From NCBI GenBank assembly GCA_023487765.1, contig JAMDBW010000053.1, positions 1 through 32,692 on the forward strand: a DNA stretch of 32,692 nucleotides. Direction: 5' to 3'. Positions 1 to 8,405 of this stretch are shown here, piece after piece. Below the pieces are notes generated by a model. That model was not told the origin of the DNA. It saw nothing but the letters and a program-made list of their open reading frames with translations, and did not search any database. How positions within the stretch are numbered: position 1 is the first letter of the stretch; each line of letters opens with the position of its first letter. Made by a program: the position numbers and the translations under genes. Source of the DNA: Thermoplasmatota archaeon (lineage in GTDB: Archaea; Thermoplasmatota; Thermoplasmata; Thermoplasmatales; Thermoplasmataceae).

Positions 1-123
1 TTCTCGAAGGTGTACAGAATAGTCAGGGGAAAGAAGGAAACACTGAGCGAGATACCTGCAAGTGTTGAAAAGATAGACGTGATGCTCGGAACAGATATAT
101 TCCCTAAAAGATTGCGGAGTTAA
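1..123 (+). CDS. C-terminal end of an unidentified protein (partial)
   Basis: The first frame is open from base 1 and reads 40 residues to a TAA at 121-123, ending FPKRLRS. The composition (Lys/Arg-rich, ordinary codon use like the neighbours) fits a real gene tail, but the fragment has no motif I recognise and the start lies outside the window. It converges with the synthetase gene at 325-2001. The roughly 200 bases between them hold no gene that I can see. Confidence 0.5.
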   Translation, partial: FSKVYRIVRGKKETLSEIPASVEKIDVMLGTDIFPKRLRS

Positions 124-324
124 GGTTTTAAATGTACCGTGCGAAACTGATCATAACTTTTGGAAAAATTTGGTTTTGCGGGCTATCTTTACGTTCCGAA
201 AAGGCATGCCCATTCTTGATTCCTGATGAGGGGTCTACGATCATTTATCATGAATATAAATTATGAGCCGCGTAACGTCCACGGAATTTGTGGGCAAGCC
301 GTTGAGAAAGTGATGTTGAATTCC

Positions 325-2001
325 TTACAGCTTTGAGATCACGTCCTTTCTGAGCTGCCACTTTACGGCCTTTCCAACTGGGTTTCTGGGTATCGACCCT
401 ATTATTTCCAGCCTTTCCGGCCATTTATATTTTGCAACGCCATTTTTTTCCATAATTTTTACAATGTCTGCCAGTGCCACAGCTGATCCTTCCCTGAGAA
501 CCGCATAAACACAGACTTTTTCCCCAAGCCGTTCATCCGGCATACCTATTGCAGCAACGTCGAGAATTCTCGGGTCCCCCTTTATCAAGTCCTCAATTTC
601 AGCTGAGCTTATGTTAAAGCCTCCTCGGATAATGATATCCTTCGCGCGGTCGAAAAAGGCTATTCTCTTATCGTCAACTATTCTGAACAGATCTCCCGTA
701 CGGAAGAATCCTTCTTTGTCGAATGCCTTCTCATTGAGGCCCGGATCATTATAATAGCCTGGAATCGTGAGTGGACTCTTGAAGCATAATTCGCCAACTT
801 CACCGGGCTCTGTGACTTCATTTCCACTTTCCGCATTGACTATCTTTGTTTCCAGTGCCCTGAAAAAAGGTATTTTCGAATCGTTTTTCATCCTTGGCCA
901 CGGAAATGTGCTTGCCCTGCTCTCCAGATCCGGTATAACTTCTGAAGTGGAGAAAAGTCCGGTGCCTTCGTTCTGCCCCCAGACATTAATGGATTCTATT
1001 CCCCAGCGTTTCTTGAATTCAAGGAACGTCCATGGAGAAGGCTGCGAAGACCCCTGTGTAAAGAGTTTCACCGAAGAGAGATTGAATTTGTCCACATCAG
1101 GATGTTTGAGCATTGCTACTGCAACTGCAGGCACTGCCAGTGTGAAATTCACTTTTTCCTGTATGAGCTGCCTGAAGTACATTGTGGGATCGAAAGGGTG
1201 ATGAAGAACCATTGTTCCAGCTACAATGAGCCATGGGACAACCCCGACGCCTATGCCGGTCATGTTGACGAGCGGGGCAGGATTCATGATTACGTATCCA
1301 TCCTGCAGTATCCCTCCCGGATGCCTGCTATCGAAAAAGTATCTGAGAAATCCCCAGTTGTTATGGCTCATCGGGCAGGCCTTAGGTTCCTTTTCTGTGC
1401 CCGAGGTCCACTGTATCGTGGAAACATCATTGGCATTGAGTGAGGCTGTTCTGTCCTCCAACTCATTGCTCACGCCATGGGTTGTCATTGCCGACCTTGT
1501 CCGGTCAAGGCTGATCACTTTTTTTGGATGCCCTGTTTCCTTCCCGATGCCTTCTGCCATTGCACAATGATCGAAACCTCTGAACATTGTGGACACAAAC
1601 ACATTCGATCCGGTTAATTTGAAAACGTATCCCAGCTCGTGGGATCTCCACTGCATTGGCACCGGCGATATTGCTGCTCCAATCCTCCAGGCGGCAAGGT
1701 ACGTTGTGAGAAGTTCATTTATGTTTGGCAGCTGAATGCTGATTACGTCGTCTTTTTCGACTCCGATCTCCATGAAAAATGATGCAAGCCTGTCCACCCT
1801 GTTTCTAAGCTCGCCGTAAGATATTCTTTCCGGCTCCAGTCCAACAAGATCATGCTTGTTAAGGGCGTCAATGATGGCTATTCTCTCCGGATTCTTCACG
1901 GAATCCTCAATAAATCTGCCAATGAGTGTTTTGTTGTCCCACCAGCCTTCCTTTGTGTATTTCTCTATGGTTTCCCTGCTTGCGAGTATTGTCATGAACA
2001 T
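325..2001 (-). CDS. Acyl-CoA/aryl-CoA synthetase (class I AMP-forming)
   Basis: This is a 558-residue member of the ANL superfamily, which activates a carboxylic acid with ATP to an acyl-adenylate and transfers it to CoA. Visible motifs are the phosphate loop TSGTEKEPK (199-207, an unusual form of TSGTTGxPK), NVWGQNEGTG (339-348), TGDL (435-438), the hinge DRAKDIIIRGG (451-461) and the C-terminal catalytic lysine K544 in NPVGK. The N-terminal KEGWWDNKTL resembles cyclohexanecarboxylate-CoA and 2,3-dihydroxybenzoate-AMP ligases more than acetyl-CoA synthetase, so an alicyclic, aromatic or medium-chain acid is a reasonable substrate guess. The start could be the ATG at 2001 or the one at 1995; an A/T-rich box lies 23-29 bases upstream and no Shine-Dalgarno site is seen. 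It stands apart from the CoA island at 11210-18585 but would suit it functionally. Confidence 0.88.
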   Translation of the reverse strand: MFMTILASRETIEKYTKEGWWDNKTLIGRFIEDSVKNPERIAIIDALNKHDLVGLEPERISYGELRNRVDRLASFFMEIGVEKDDVISIQLPNINELLTTYLAAWRIGAAISPVPMQWRSHELGYVFKLTGSNVFVSTMFRGFDHCAMAEGIGKETGHPKKVISLDRTRSAMTTHGVSNELEDRTASLNANDVSTIQWTSGTEKEPKACPMSHNNWGFLRYFFDSRHPGGILQDGYVIMNPAPLVNMTGIGVGVVPWLIVAGTMVLHHPFDPTMYFRQLIQEKVNFTLAVPAVAVAMLKHPDVDKFNLSSVKLFTQGSSQPSPWTFLEFKKRWGIESINVWGQNEGTGLFSTSEVIPDLESRASTFPWPRMKNDSKIPFFRALETKIVNAESGNEVTEPGEVGELCFKSPLTIPGYYNDPGLNEKAFDKEGFFRTGDLFRIVDDKRIAFFDRAKDIIIRGGFNISSAEIEDLIKGDPRILDVAAIGMPDERLGEKVCVYAVLREGSAVALADIVKIMEKNGVAKYKWPERLEIIGSIPRNPVGKAVKWQLRKDVISKL

Positions 2002-2018
2002 GACTACACATAATGTTC

Positions 2019-2028
2019 ATATTAATTT
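2019..2028 (-). promoter_or_regulatory. TATA-like box for the acyl-CoA synthetase
   Basis: On the minus strand the sequence AAATTAATAT lies about 25 bases before the gene's first ATG, the spacing expected for a leaderless archaeal transcript. Identified by eye only. Confidence 0.4.
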
Positions 2029-2053
2029 TTTTCGAAGAATGTTAATACTGATG

Positions 2054-2923
2054 CTATTTCCAGTCCGGCGCACCATGCTTCAGGAAAGTCCCCTCCCGGT
2101 ATTCCCTGAAAGCGCGGATCAGTTCTGATTCCGTATTCATAACAATAGGCCCATACCAGGCTACTGACTCGTTGATCGGCCTGCCTGTGAGAAGGAGGAA
2201 CCTGGCAGGCGAAACGTCCGTTGTAAGAATTATATTTTCGCCTTCCCTGTCAAATACCACAGTCTTGCCGATATCTGCCCTGGTCTTTTCAGGACCGAAC
2301 AAAGCATGGCCTTCGAATACGTAAATCAGTGAAGTGTGTCCTGGTTTCACATAGAATTCCAGCGACGACTCTTCCGGTACGGTGATATCCATAAATTGTG
2401 TGTCGGTCTTCAGGTCGTTTATGGGACCTTTCTGATTCTTTACCTTTCCCGAAATAATTTTTGTCTTCGTACCGTCGTCTGCCATCACTACTGGAATTTC
2501 AGAAGAAATAGCATCACGATATCCGGGTCGGGTCATTTTGTGGCTGGACGGAAGGTTTACCCATAACTGGAATCCATTCATCTTTTTATTCTCTTCCCTG
2601 GGCATTTCCTGATGAATTATGCCACTTCCGGCTGTCATCCACTGGATTCCGCCATTAGTTATCGTTCCCTTCGAACCGGTGCTGTCTTCGTGTTCCACTC
2701 TTCCCTCCAGAACGTACGTAACGGTTTCAATTCCCCTGTGGGGATGCCATGGAAATCCCGCCATGAATTCTTCCGGATTGCTGGAATTGAAGTTGTCAAG
2801 CAAGAGGAACGGATCTATACGGTTGTCTGTGAAATAAGTGAAGGCCCTGTTTAATACAACTCCGGCACCGTCGCTGGTCCTGCTGGCATCGATCAGGCTG
2901 ACAACGCGTTTCAAGTGCTGCAT
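2054..2923 (-). CDS. Pirin family cupin protein
   Basis: The 289-residue length and sequence match pirins, bicupin proteins that bind a metal and in some cases show quercetin dioxygenase activity. The N-terminal cupin carries the expected ligands: H60 and H62 in WHPHRGIET and H104 and E106 in GIIHQEMP. The stretch NGGIQWMTAGSGIIHQE is typical of the family. The second cupin (about residues 165-260) lacks an obvious metal set, as is usual. The gene starts at an ATG with an A/T-rich region upstream and diverges from the metalloprotein gene at 3103. It ends 52 bases before the acyl-CoA synthetase start. The physiological substrate cannot be told from sequence. Confidence 0.93.
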   Translation of the reverse strand: MQHLKRVVSLIDASRTSDGAGVVLNRAFTYFTDNRIDPFLLLDNFNSSNPEEFMAGFPWHPHRGIETVTYVLEGRVEHEDSTGSKGTITNGGIQWMTAGSGIIHQEMPREENKKMNGFQLWVNLPSSHKMTRPGYRDAISSEIPVVMADDGTKTKIISGKVKNQKGPINDLKTDTQFMDITVPEESSLEFYVKPGHTSLIYVFEGHALFGPEKTRADIGKTVVFDREGENIILTTDVSPARFLLLTGRPINESVAWYGPIVMNTESELIRAFREYREGTFLKHGAPDWK

Positions 2924-3073
2924 ATATTACAACTTCCAGGCTTTAATTTGTTTTCCTTTATTATCAACCATAACCTCTTTACTTAAGAACTTTAGATTTA
3001 GAGGTGTTAACCAGATTACCACACAAACATCACCTGACTTAAACGGGCTTGTAAATTTTGTAAATCTGTCTCC

Positions 3074-3082
3074 CTTATATAG
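3074..3082 (+). promoter_or_regulatory. TATA box for the 3103-4273 gene pair
   Basis: CTTATATAG centred about 25 bases before the ATG at 3103 gives a textbook leaderless archaeal promoter. No Shine-Dalgarno sequence precedes the start. Confidence 0.55.
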
Positions 3083-3102
3083 CTTGAAACCCATGATAAT
3101 CC

Positions 3103-3993
3103 ATGATGAGGTGCCCAACGTGTCTTGTTGAACTTGAAGGTGGATTTACAGAGCTTGGCAGGCATATTTTCAATCAGCAGATCCAGAATGATGCCGGCCA
3201 TATAACATGGATCAACAGGTACGTTGGCAGGAGCAGGACTGATGAGGATGCTTTCATCTCAAATGTTACTGCAGTATTTCAGAATGAGTCCCTGAAAGAA
3301 TGGATTGTTCACCAGTTTGTCAGGAAATTCTATGGCGCTGATCCGCATCAGTTCATCCTCGCGATGCAGAGACCGTCAAAATTTGTTCTTTTAGGGTATG
3401 CATATGAGCATCACCACTTCCTGAAACAGTGGGTAAAATCGTGTGCCAGTATAATTTCCAACACGGACATCGAAGAGGTGCAGCACTATGAACTCGATAA
3501 TATATCATCAGAATGGCATGGGGCTGGAAGTACGATCCCGTCCCATCATGAACTGTTATTGAGAATGGGTGAATCATACGGTGTGAAAAGAGAGGATATT
3601 TACGCCACTGAAGCTCTTGACTCTACAAAACTGGCAATATCTACATGGGATTACATCTGCAGAGATTTGACATTTGTTGAGGGTATGGCCGCAATGCACT
3701 CACTGGAGTTAATCGCAAACAGGAATATCAGGAATTATGGCTCGTCCGTCTGGTATTTTAATCCGGAAATACTGAGTGATGGCAGCGTTACAATGGAGAC
3801 TGCGGAATTCCTGAAGGAGGGGTACCATGCTGATGTTATTCATTCAGAGGTTGCCCTTGACCTGATAGAGAAATATTCCAAAAAGCTGAACCTTGTCCAG
3901 CCTGTTCAGGCCATAGTAATGAAATCAATGGAGGAATTTGATAATTACCTCAACGCGAGACTCGAGAGAGGTGCGATGCTTGAAAACAAATAA
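3103..3993 (+). CDS. Zinc-finger haem-oxygenase-like (TENA/HDO-type) metalloprotein
   Basis: The 296-residue protein begins with a C2H2-like zinc finger (C4, C7, H21, H33). Archaeal relatives with a CxxC...H...H start followed by an all-helical domain are known as C2H2-type TENA/PqqC-like proteins. The remaining roughly 230 residues are helical, with candidate metal ligands E102/H104/H105 in YEHHHF, E193 and E202, and the late HxxxxHxE cluster H242, H247, E249. That pattern resembles haem-oxygenase-like di-iron enzymes. The substrate is unknown. It begins at tandem ATGs (3103, 3106), is probably leaderless, and its end overlaps the next gene, suggesting coupled translation. A redox or metal-linked role is inference. 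Confidence 0.7.
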   Translation: MMRCPTCLVELEGGFTELGRHIFNQQIQNDAGHITWINRYVGRSRTDEDAFISNVTAVFQNESLKEWIVHQFVRKFYGADPHQFILAMQRPSKFVLLGYAYEHHHFLKQWVKSCASIISNTDIEEVQHYELDNISSEWHGAGSTIPSHHELLLRMGESYGVKREDIYATEALDSTKLAISTWDYICRDLTFVEGMAAMHSLELIANRNIRNYGSSVWYFNPEILSDGSVTMETAEFLKEGYHADVIHSEVALDLIEKYSKKLNLVQPVQAIVMKSMEEFDNYLNARLERGAMLENK

Positions 3994-4273
3994 TACGGAA
4001 GGCTGTGGATTGTGCAACGCCACATGGGGAGAGTACTGGAGAGATATAGACGGCGAGAGCATGTTTTTCTGCTGTGATGTGTGTGCGGACATATTTGAAA
4101 CAATGGTGAATAAAATTAAGGAAAATACCGGCTGGAGTTCCATTGACAGAGTGGACCTGGTCGGTAATTACAACAAGGGCAGGGAATGCAGTGCAAAAAA
4201 GGGAAATGACGAGTTTAAGTATTACTTCAGGACCTATTCCAATGGAAAATTTATCACTTTTGAAAAAAGGTAG
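3980..4273 (+). CDS. Small Cys-rich zinc protein, Ta0938-like
   Basis: Starting at TTG 3980 gives 97 residues; a GAGAGGTG site lies six bases upstream inside the preceding gene, which is why I prefer it to the GTG at 3971 or the ATG at 3938. The N-terminal half contains CGLC (9-12), then FFCCDVCADIF, a C-x2-C...CC-x2-C set suited to zinc, in the manner of YHS/TRASH metal-binding domains. Sequence character and length recall the Thermoplasma Ta0938 family, for which a structure but no function is known; that match is from memory. It overlaps the metalloprotein gene by 14 bases, so the two products probably work together. Confidence 0.65.
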   Translation: MKTNNTEGCGLCNATWGEYWRDIDGESMFFCCDVCADIFETMVNKIKENTGWSSIDRVDLVGNYNKGRECSAKKGNDEFKYYFRTYSNGKFITFEKR

Positions 4274-4285
4274 GGGGAGAGGGGT
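4270..4285 (+). repeat. 16-bp inverted repeat, left copy flanking gcvT
   Basis: GTAGGGGGAGAGGGGT here is the exact reverse complement of bases 5411-5426. This copy includes the stop codon of the Cys-rich gene; the other includes the stop of pdxT. The two frame gcvT exactly. Confidence 0.7.
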
Positions 4286-4292
4286 GCATTTC

Positions 4293-5378
4293 CTATGGAA
4301 GTAATTTAGGCCTGCCCATGGTTGCATCTATCAACAGGCCTCTGACAGATATACTTACATGAGTTCCTGATTTACTATCTTCCCTGTTTACAAATCCGAG
4401 AGCTATAGGGGCATCAAGGACTGGTGAAATTGTTCCACTTGTAACAACTCCTATCTTCCTGTCATTCAATAGAATTTCACTGCCGGCTCTTGGAATAGAT
4501 TTTCCATTCAGTTTGAATCCTCTGAAAATATACTTGCTATTACTTGAAATATGATCTTTACCGATGAAATTTGAATCATTATTCACGATAAATGATATGG
4601 AGCATTCATAAGGATCCCTGTCATAATTGAAATCAACACCTGAAAGAAGCATCCCCTTCTCCATCCTTAAAGTATCCCTTGATCCAAGGCCACATGGAAG
4701 CCCTGAATATTTACCTGTCACTTCAATCAGTTTTTTCCATACATTAATTGCATCATTCGCGCTGATTATTAATTCAACACCAGTCTCACCAGTATAACCA
4801 GTTCCAGAAACAATAAGTTCATTTCTGCCGGTTATCTTGTTATTGCTGTACTTTCCGTTGAATACTTTAAATTTAAAATTTCCCGGAAATTCCAGTCCCA
4901 TCTCTTTGATGACTTCAATGCTCCGTGGTCCCTGAACAGCAATACATGCAATATCACTCGATATATTATTTATATTTACTGAATAATCTTTTTTATTTTT
5001 TAACATCCAGTTATAAATTATATCAATCATTGAAGCATTTGGAACCAGGAAGTATTTATCCTTCTCCAGACGGTATACTATTGTATCATCTATAATCTTT
5101 CCATCTTCATTCAGGAAAGCGGTATATGTCGCTTCACCTGGTGCTAGATCTGAGATTCTTGTGGGAAACATACTGTCAAGAAAATCACGGGAATCTTTTC
5201 CTTCAACTATTATGTCACCCATATGGGAAACATCAAAAATTCCAACATTTTTCCTTACTGCCATGTGCTCTTCAAGAATTTTTGTGTACTGGAGAGGCAT
5301 ATCCCATCCATGAAAATCTATGATTTTTCCATTAAGCTTTACATGTTCCTCATACAACGGCGTTCTCTTATTTACCAT
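4293..5378 (-). CDS. gcvT: Aminomethyltransferase (glycine cleavage T protein)
   Basis: The 361-residue protein is full length for GcvT, which moves the aminomethyl carbon from lipoyl-H protein to tetrahydrofolate, releasing ammonia. Typical motifs are GIFDVSHMGDI, EDGKIIDDTIVYRL (with the catalytic Asp), GYTGETGVEL and DTLRMEKGMLLSG. An AGGTGATT site sits just before the ATG. It is the last gene of the glyA-pdxT run, 30 bases after pdxT. The other glycine-cleavage proteins are not in the window. The gene is clearly more A/T-rich than its neighbours: 60-base lines I counted have 18-40% G+C (4981-5040 is 11 of 60) against 29 of 60 for a line in glyA. It is enclosed by a 16-bp inverted repeat, which suggests separate ancestry. 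Confidence 0.95.
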   Translation of the reverse strand: MVNKRTPLYEEHVKLNGKIIDFHGWDMPLQYTKILEEHMAVRKNVGIFDVSHMGDIIVEGKDSRDFLDSMFPTRISDLAPGEATYTAFLNEDGKIIDDTIVYRLEKDKYFLVPNASMIDIIYNWMLKNKKDYSVNINNISSDIACIAVQGPRSIEVIKEMGLEFPGNFKFKVFNGKYSNNKITGRNELIVSGTGYTGETGVELIISANDAINVWKKLIEVTGKYSGLPCGLGSRDTLRMEKGMLLSGVDFNYDRDPYECSISFIVNNDSNFIGKDHISSNSKYIFRGFKLNGKSIPRAGSEILLNDRKIGVVTSGTISPVLDAPIALGFVNREDSKSGTHVSISVRGLLIDATMGRPKLLP

Positions 5379-5408
5379 TCAATCACCTTCAGGTGTTCCA
5401 CAGGAAGT

Positions 5409-5999
5409 CTACCCCTCTCCCCCTACTATGCTCATGAAGTATTCGTGAACCCTTAAATCATTTGTCAGTTCAGGATGAAATGTCATTCCAAGGATATTTC
5501 CTTTTCTGACCATTACAGGTTTATTATTATATGCTGCCAGTACCTTCGAGGAGCCAGCATCAGATATGACCGGCGCTCTTATGAATACTGCATTGTATTC
5601 TCCAATTCCTGAAATCTTTATTTCATGAATGAAAGAATCTATCTGTCTTCCGTAAGCATTCCTTTCTATGGTTGTATCAATAAGATTCATCCCCTTCACT
5701 CTGGAATCGTTTGTTTCCTTTGAGATAACGATCAGTCCTGCACATGTTCCCATTACAGGAAACCCGTCCATAGCCCTGGAAATGACCGTATCATAAATGC
5801 CATAAAGATTGAGGAGTTTGTACATTGTCGTGCTTTCTCCTCCGGGAATGATCAGGCCTGATACCTGGTCCAGCTGCTCTTTTTTTCTTATTTCTGTGAC
5901 GCGGATTTCCTTTTTCTGTTTCCTTGCAATAGCTCTTATAACTCCTATATGTTCGGAAACATCGCCCTGAAATCCCAGTATTCCTATGCCCAGTGACAT
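5409..5999 (-). CDS. pdxT: PLP synthase glutaminase subunit
   Basis: This 196-residue class I glutaminase hydrolyses glutamine and channels ammonia to PdxS for pyridoxal 5'-phosphate synthesis. The triad is visible as C86 in GTCAG and H175/E177 in TFHPEL; PGGEST (52-57) and the N-terminal ILGFQGDVSEH are PdxT signatures. pdxS is not in the window, so it must lie elsewhere. The gene is 39 bases after glyA and 30 before gcvT on the same strand; sitting among PLP enzymes (aminotransferase, glyA) suggests coordinated cofactor supply. Its last codons and stop form one copy of the inverted repeat around gcvT. Confidence 0.96.
   Translation of the reverse strand: MSLGIGILGFQGDVSEHIGVIRAIARKQKKEIRVTEIRKKEQLDQVSGLIIPGGESTTMYKLLNLYGIYDTVISRAMDGFPVMGTCAGLIVISKETNDSRVKGMNLIDTTIERNAYGRQIDSFIHEIKISGIGEYNAVFIRAPVISDAGSSKVLAAYNNKPVMVRKGNILGMTFHPELTNDLRVHEYFMSIVGGEG
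5411..5426 (-). repeat. 16-bp inverted repeat, right copy flanking gcvT
   Basis: Reverse complement of bases 4270-4285, perfect over 16 bases; it encodes the last residues and stop of pdxT on the minus strand. Confidence 0.7.
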
Positions 6000-6038
6000 A
6001 ATATCCAGACTGTTCCAAAACTCATTGCCGGTTTTGAA

Positions 6039-7325
6039 TCAATTGAAAACCCTTATGTATTCATAGGGTTTCATCTTACCGAAGCAGAATTTTATCTCAC
6101 CGAACCTTGATTTCAGTTCTTTTACTTCCATCTGTATTCTCTCAGGATCCGGGAAATTGCTGATGGCTTTAACCATTATTGACGCAAGCTCCCTGACATC
6201 TTTTTCTTTGAAGCCTATCCTGGTTATTTCCTGAGTTCCAATTCTTATGCCGCTTGGATCCTGGGAATGTTTACTGTCATCCCACGGGAGGAGGTTTTTG
6301 TTAAGGACGATCCCGCATTTCTCCAGATATTCTGCTACTTTCCTGCCACCGCCCTGCTTCCTCACATCAGCTACGAGTGTATGTGATTCCGTGAATCCGC
6401 GGGATTCTCCAAGTACCTTTATTCCATTTTCAGACAGTTCCCCGGCCAGCGTTTTTGAATTCCTGATTATCTGTTTTGCATAATCTTCCCCGAATTCAAT
6501 CTCCTCAGCCAGAGTAACTCCGAGAGCAGCCATGGCGTTAAGGTGATGATTGCTCAGGGTTCCCGGAAAAACCCCTCTCTGGACAGATTTCCATGTCTCT
6601 TCACCAGTCTTTCCAAGTATTATGCCGTGCTGTGGTCCGGGCAGAGTTTTGTGCGTGGACCCGGTAATTAATTCCGCACCCTCTCTTAACGGATCCTGAA
6701 ATTGTTTTCCTGCTATGAGACCCAGGACATGCGCGCCATCGTACCATACCCTGCACCCGACTTCCTGGAAAGCGTCCTGAAGATCTTTCAGCGGAGCCGG
6801 AAACAGGAAAACTGACTGCCCCACAAGGCAAACTTTTGGCTTTTCCCTGATTATCATCTTCGAGGCTTCGTCAGGAAGTATGGTCATGGTATCTTTATCG
6901 TAAGGATAGGTGACAATGTCCAGTCCTCTCAGACCGACAGCTCCAAATTTAGCTGCACTTATATGCCCCCCTCCTGAAAGGTCCGGAGTTGCAATTTTAT
7001 CGCCAGGTTTAAGAAGGCCGTAAATGACGGAGGTATTCGCATTGGTTCCCGATACCGGTCTTGGATCGCTCTGTGTTGAACGAAACAGTTTATTCGCCAG
7101 CTCCATGACCTTGTCCTCTATCTGATCCACGAAAACATTGCCCTGATAGTACCTGTGGTGAGGGAGCCCCTCCGCATACCTGAAACCAAGGTCAGTGAGC
7201 AGCATTTCCATTGCAAGCGGACTCATGATGTTTTCCGAGGCAATCAGAGGAATGCTTTCCCTGAAGAAATCCTGGTGATTAACAGCCAACTCTCTCAATT
7301 TTAATGCTTCTTCCAGAGCTCCCAT
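6039..7325 (-). CDS. glyA: Serine hydroxymethyltransferase
   Basis: The 428-residue PLP enzyme interconverts serine and glycine with transfer of one carbon to a tetrahydrofolate or tetrahydropterin. Evidence: PLIASEN (26-32), the HHRYYQGN segment (56-63), WYDGAHVLG (194-202) with the PLP-binding Asp, and the Schiff-base lysine K226 in TGSTHKTLPGPQ. The ATG at 7325 follows an AGGAGAT site. The length suits the archaeal form. It is the third gene of a minus-strand operon with homoserine dehydrogenase upstream (36-base gap) and pdxT downstream (39-base gap). Confidence 0.97.
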   Translation of the reverse strand: MGALEEALKLRELAVNHQDFFRESIPLIASENIMSPLAMEMLLTDLGFRYAEGLPHHRYYQGNVFVDQIEDKVMELANKLFRSTQSDPRPVSGTNANTSVIYGLLKPGDKIATPDLSGGGHISAAKFGAVGLRGLDIVTYPYDKDTMTILPDEASKMIIREKPKVCLVGQSVFLFPAPLKDLQDAFQEVGCRVWYDGAHVLGLIAGKQFQDPLREGAELITGSTHKTLPGPQHGIILGKTGEETWKSVQRGVFPGTLSNHHLNAMAALGVTLAEEIEFGEDYAKQIIRNSKTLAGELSENGIKVLGESRGFTESHTLVADVRKQGGGRKVAEYLEKCGIVLNKNLLPWDDSKHSQDPSGIRIGTQEITRIGFKEKDVRELASIMVKAISNFPDPERIQMEVKELKSRFGEIKFCFGKMKPYEYIRVFN

Positions 7326-7361
7326 TTATAATATCTCCTTATCGTCTCAAGATGCTTTCTG

Positions 7362-8315
7362 CTATAATGAAATTATGTCCAGAAGATCTGTCATCGCTGC
7401 CTGTGCAGTTTCAATCCTGCCTGCACCAGGGCCCACGGAGTATATCTTCCCGAGGGTGTCGGTCTCAAATTCAATTGCATTGGTAACGCCCCTTATCGAG
7501 GAGAGAAGATCATCACCGGGAAGTTTCACAGGCTTCACGTAGGCGCTTTTCGGATCACCGTAAACCAGAAGTTTGGTACCGGTTCTGGCTTCCTGTGCCG
7601 TAACTTCTCTTATGCCTTTGACCTCTATTTCATTAAAGTCGTGCGGCCACCCGAGAATTCTTGAAATTATTGCGCATTTGGCCGCGGAATCGAAACCATC
7701 GACGTCATTAGTCGGGTTAGCTGCTGCATAACCTTTTTGCTGTGCGTCTCTCAAAGCCGCTTCAAAATCCTTCCCGATTGACATCTCGTTGAGGATGTAA
7801 TTTGTAGTGCCGTTGAGTATTCCCCGGAATCTGAGTACTTTCGCACCCGGCAGCAGTTTCAGGAGGTTGAATGATGGGGTCCCGGCCATGACGGTACCCT
7901 TAAATCGCAGTTTTACGCGGTTTTTAACTGCAAGTTCATTGAGCTCATCGTAATGGGTCGTTATTGGTCCCTTGTTCGTCGTAATAACATGTTTTCCGGA
8001 ACTGAGCGCAGTCTTAATGTGATCGTAGCCGGGTCCGCCTGTTTTAAAATCAACCCATGTAAACTCGCAGACTATATCGCAGGAACTTTCTCTGATTACC
8101 TTCAGAACATCTGCCGGCGGCGTTTTCTGCGCAGGCAGGTTTTGCAGCAGATCCTCTCCGGGGGATTTTATGTGTCCGTATCTCATATCGGCGATTTCAG
8201 AAATTTTAACGTTTTGCAATCCTAGTTCTTCCTTCTTGCGGTTAAACAACTCAAAGAATCCCTGTCCAACAGTACCGAAGCCTATTATGAGTATGTTGTG
8301 AGAATTACCTGACAT
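7362..8315 (-). CDS. hom: Homoserine dehydrogenase
   Basis: It reduces aspartate semialdehyde to homoserine, the branch to threonine and methionine. The N-terminal Rossmann motif IIGFGTVGQG, TTNKGP, GILNGTTNYILNEM and GYAAANPTNDVDGFDSAAK (with the catalytic Asp/Lys) are diagnostic. From the ATG at 8315 the protein has 317 residues, a short form without the C-terminal ACT regulatory domain, so feedback control by threonine is unlikely through that route. An in-frame GTG at 8387 would add 24 residues that do not fit the family, so I prefer 8315. It follows the aminotransferase gene on the same strand. Confidence 0.94.
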   Translation of the reverse strand: MSGNSHNILIIGFGTVGQGFFELFNRKKEELGLQNVKISEIADMRYGHIKSPGEDLLQNLPAQKTPPADVLKVIRESSCDIVCEFTWVDFKTGGPGYDHIKTALSSGKHVITTNKGPITTHYDELNELAVKNRVKLRFKGTVMAGTPSFNLLKLLPGAKVLRFRGILNGTTNYILNEMSIGKDFEAALRDAQQKGYAAANPTNDVDGFDSAAKCAIISRILGWPHDFNEIEVKGIREVTAQEARTGTKLLVYGDPKSAYVKPVKLPGDDLLSSIRGVTNAIEFETDTLGKIYSVGPGAGRIETAQAAMTDLLDIISL

Positions 8316-8405
8316 GCGCCAGCATTCTGCCGGAATATTAAAAATATTGTAAAAAAGTCCGTATTTACCTGTTTTTGCCAGTTTCACCGGATTATTGCAT
8401 CAAAA

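Noticed and set aside
221-260. Possible C/D box-like TGATGA sequence in the left spacer
   Set aside because: No matching C', D' or D boxes at proper spacing, so a guide RNA is not supported.
8316-8387. N-terminal extension of homoserine dehydrogenase from a GTG
   Set aside because: The 24 extra residues precede a normal family start and match nothing expected; ATG 8315 places the Rossmann motif at the usual position.
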